Below are positions 61,245 through 64,000 of a stretch of DNA of 64,000 nt, piece by piece; position 1 is the first letter of the stretch, and the number at the start of each line of letters is the position of its first letter. The notes under the pieces were generated by a model that saw nothing but the letters and a program-made list of their open reading frames with translations, did no database searches and was not told the DNA's origin. This DNA comes from Gemmatimonadota bacterium (lineage in GTDB: Bacteria; Gemmatimonadota; Gemmatimonadetes; Longimicrobiales; Gaopeijiaceae), in NCBI GenBank assembly GCA_030430625.1, contig JAUIKL010000003.1, forward strand, positions 1 through 64,000, in the 5' to 3' direction. The position numbers were made by a program, and so were the translations under genes.

Positions 61245-63923
61245 CTACCGGAACTGGTACTGCAGCGTCACGGTCGCATACGGGCCGTACTGCTCCCACT
61301 GGAGGAGCCGGGCCGAGTCGAGGCTCGGATCTCCGAGGTACTGATGCTCCTCGTTGGCCGTCAGTCCGTTCACCTGTCCGCTCACGACGAGCCGGTCGGA
61401 GATGGACTTGGTCACGGACAGGTCGAGCTGGAACTCCGCGTCGAAGTAGACGTCGTTGTGCTCCGCATCCCCGACTCCGATCAACAGCGCATCCCGGTAG
61501 TTGCCGGCCACGACGAACGAGAGGCCGAGCCCTGCGTTGTCGTAGAGGATGGAGAGGTTACCGGTATGCTCGGGGCTGTTCGTCAACGGAAGCATGCGTC
61601 CGCCGACCTCGCCTTCGGAGTGTGTGTAGTTGTAGTTCCCGAAGAGGCTGAAGTCCGCGAGCGCGGGCGCGATTCCGGACAGCCGCTGGTTGAAGGCGAA
61701 CTCGACCCCGAAGTACGAGGCCGTGCCGTCACCCATGACCTTCTGCGTGGCCTCGTAGACGTCGGTGCCGATCGTCTCGTTGAAGCGCCGGGTCGTCTGG
61801 AAGGCGCGGAAGCGCTTGTAGAACACACCCGCGCTCACCATGCCGAGACGCGACGTGTACCGCTCGTACATGAAGTCGAGGTTGTCGGCCGTACGCGGCT
61901 CGAGATCGGGGTTGCCGTAGCTGATCGTGAGTTCGTCCTCGTCGACCACCCGGCGGGGCACGAGGTCCTGGTACCTCGGGCGAGCGAGTCCCGTGGTGTA
62001 CGCCAGGCGGATGTTGCTCCGGTCGTCCGGGCGGATCGTCAGGTGGACGGACGGCATGAAGTTGCCGTACCCACCGGACCCCGTCAGAGGCGCCGACTCC
62101 GTTTCGGGGTTCGGCTGCTGGTACTCGGTCGACGTGTCCTCGTAGCGACCACCGAGCAACACGGACACGCTCGCGGACGGGTTGATCGTGGCCATGGCGT
62201 AGACCGACGCCACGTCCTCGGTCGCCTCGTAGTCGTCGGTGACGTTGCGCTCGTCCCCCCAGTCGGTCAGCAACGGCTGCAGCGCTGCTCCGTCGTAGCG
62301 CACGTCTTCGAACCCGAACTCGCCCTCGCCCAACGTGGACGGCTGGGAGAAGCTCGTCATCTGGAAGCGTACCCGATCGAACGACACGTCCTTCCGGAGG
62401 AACTTCCCGCCGAATTGAACCGTGCTCCGACTCCCGCCCATCGAGAACGGCACGGTGAAGTTCGTCTGGAACGAGGCATCCTGGTCGCGCTTCAGCATGT
62501 CGTCCCAGCGAATTCGATTCAGGGTCGGGGCGTCCGCACCCGTGAAGGTCGTGGTCCCGTCGAAGCCCTTGATCTGGTCGTTCGAGAACTGATCGAGTGG
62601 GACGTCCCGCTGGTAGCGGAGGTACGTCCGGTCGGGTAGCTCCTCGGTCGACCGAATCCATGCGCCTTTGTAGTCGATCAGGACCGAGCCGAGGTCGTGG
62701 CTCCCGCCCGCCATGAAGAGCGCGACGCGCTGGTCTTCGAGGCGGTTCCGGGTCTCACGCGTCTCTTCACCGTCGTCGATGTTGAAGTCGACCAGGCGGC
62801 GCACTTCATCGTCGAGGTAGACGTTGTAGCTCGCGGTCCCGTAGACCTCGCTGCCGACTGCGGGGACGAAGTCCAGGGTGGCGCTCCCACCGAACCGCTG
62901 GCGGTGAACGTCGTAGTCGTTCGTGTGCTGGGCGAAGATGACGTCGTCGATCGAGCCGTCTCCGTCGTCGTATTCGAACTCGCGCAGCTTGGAGTCGCGG
63001 GCGGTCTTGAAGTAGGCGCCGTCGAGCAGAAGGCCGAAGCGACCGTCCGTCGAGCGAGTCCCGAAGATCCCGGCGAAGTCCTGGATGTCCGAGCCCAGCG
63101 TGTTGAAGTCCGACGTCTGGTCGTTGAGGCCGAAGCCGGCGCTGAGGGAACCGACGCCGCCCTGGGGCGCGCGTCGAAGACCGAAGTTGACGACGCCTCC
63201 GACGGCGTCGGCGTCCATGTTCGGCGAGATCGCCTTCACGACCTCGATTTCGCCGAGGAGCGAGTTGTTGATGAGGTCGAGACCGACGCTGCGCTGACCG
63301 TCGGCTTCATCGGGGGCGGGGATGCGGATTCCGTTGATCGTCAGCGAGTTGTACTCCTGGTCGACGCCGCGGATCTGCACGTACTCACCCTCACCCTGAT
63401 CCCGGTCCACGGAGATCCCGGGCAGGCGGCGGACGGTCTCGGCCGCGTTCCGGTCCGGGAACCGGTTGAAGAGCTCCTCCGAGACGACGTTGGTGATCTG
63501 AAGGGAGGTTCTCTGGCGCTGCAGGGCCTCTGCCTGACCTCGGGTGGCGGCACCGTACACCACGACGCCGTCCAGCTCGACCGCGCTGACCTCCATGCGG
63601 ATCGACCGCTCGGCCGTCTCACCCGCGCGAACCGTCACCGGCTGCCGGACATCGGTGTAGCCGACGTACGATACGATCAACTCGTGCGTGCCGACCGGTA
63701 CGCGGTTCAGGGCGAAGGCGCCCGTGCTGTTCGACAGAGTGCCGACACCGGGCCCCACCAGTCGAAGCTGGGCCGAGGCCAGACCCGAGCCTCCGGCGGC
63801 TTCGACGACGCGCCCGGAGATTGCGCCCGTTTGGGCGGCCGCGGACCCGACCCCGGCTCCGCTCAGAAAGGCGGCGAGCATCCCCGTGCCGAGGATCGCG
63901 CGCAACCGTGAATATCCCATCAT
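61245..63923 (-). CDS. TonB-dependent receptor with carboxypeptidase-regulatory-like domain
   Basis: Signal peptide; AISGRVVEAAGGSGLASAQLRLVG...VGTHELIVSYVGY; plug RLPGISVDRDQGEGEYVQIRGVDQEYNSLTINGIRIP; C-terminal YATVTLQYQFR. Confidence 0.95.
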   Translation of the reverse strand: MMGYSRLRAILGTGMLAAFLSGAGVGSAAAQTGAISGRVVEAAGGSGLASAQLRLVGPGVGTLSNSTGAFALNRVPVGTHELIVSYVGYTDVRQPVTVRAGETAERSIRMEVSAVELDGVVVYGAATRGQAEALQRQRTSLQITNVVSEELFNRFPDRNAAETVRRLPGISVDRDQGEGEYVQIRGVDQEYNSLTINGIRIPAPDEADGQRSVGLDLINNSLLGEIEVVKAISPNMDADAVGGVVNFGLRRAPQGGVGSLSAGFGLNDQTSDFNTLGSDIQDFAGIFGTRSTDGRFGLLLDGAYFKTARDSKLREFEYDDGDGSIDDVIFAQHTNDYDVHRQRFGGSATLDFVPAVGSEVYGTASYNVYLDDEVRRLVDFNIDDGEETRETRNRLEDQRVALFMAGGSHDLGSVLIDYKGAWIRSTEELPDRTYLRYQRDVPLDQFSNDQIKGFDGTTTFTGADAPTLNRIRWDDMLKRDQDASFQTNFTVPFSMGGSRSTVQFGGKFLRKDVSFDRVRFQMTSFSQPSTLGEGEFGFEDVRYDGAALQPLLTDWGDERNVTDDYEATEDVASVYAMATINPSASVSVLLGGRYEDTSTEYQQPNPETESAPLTGSGGYGNFMPSVHLTIRPDDRSNIRLAYTTGLARPRYQDLVPRRVVDEDELTISYGNPDLEPRTADNLDFMYERYTSRLGMVSAGVFYKRFRAFQTTRRFNETIGTDVYEATQKVMGDGTASYFGVEFAFNQRLSGIAPALADFSLFGNYNYTHSEGEVGGRMLPLTNSPEHTGNLSILYDNAGLGLSFVVAGNYRDALLIGVGDAEHNDVYFDAEFQLDLSVTKSISDRLVVSGQVNGLTANEEHQYLGDPSLDSARLLQWEQYGPYATVTLQYQFR

Positions 63924-64000
63924 GCGTTCATTGCTCCATGCAAGCTTCGTGTTCGAGGCCCTGTGCGGGACCCGTCGGGGGGAGGCTAGCCGTCGAGCGC

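Overview
High-GC bacterial chromosomal window with about 35 supported CDSs. Its gene content is typical of Gemmatimonadota/Acidobacteriota-like genomes: many PadR + FtsX/MacB-type 'ADOP' permease pairs, DUF5916 proteins, Tat-exported TldD-like proteins and 'choice-of-anchor B' proteins. Main blocks: (i) a minus-strand operon of about 12 kb (TlpA-like, MoxR, DUF58, BatA-like, DUF4159, membrane protein, two tandem TldD paralogs, TldE/PmbA); (ii) four PadR-ADOP modules, each with a 4-nt start/stop overlap; (iii) two DUF5916 proteins and a secreted Big2/FN3/lectin-like protein; (iv) a tail-to-tail pair of choice-of-anchor B proteins around an RCC1-repeat lipoprotein; (v) a translationally coupled gltB-amt-PII operon; (vi) alkaline phosphatase, HU, a tricorn/S41 protease, a GlcG/HbpS-like protein and a TonB-dependent receptor. 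The two most interesting signals are non-coding. One is a GEMM-I (c-di-GMP/cGAMP) riboswitch-like RNA at about 28063-28160, with a downstream strand that can compete for its 3' strand, located in the leader of the Big2-repeat surface protein. The other is a long structured leader upstream of gltB (about 51893-52170), with crossing helices and an intrinsic-terminator-like hairpin plus U-tract just before the start codon. No rRNA, tRNA, CRISPR array or insertion sequence was recognised. All calls are by reading; no database or folding program was run.
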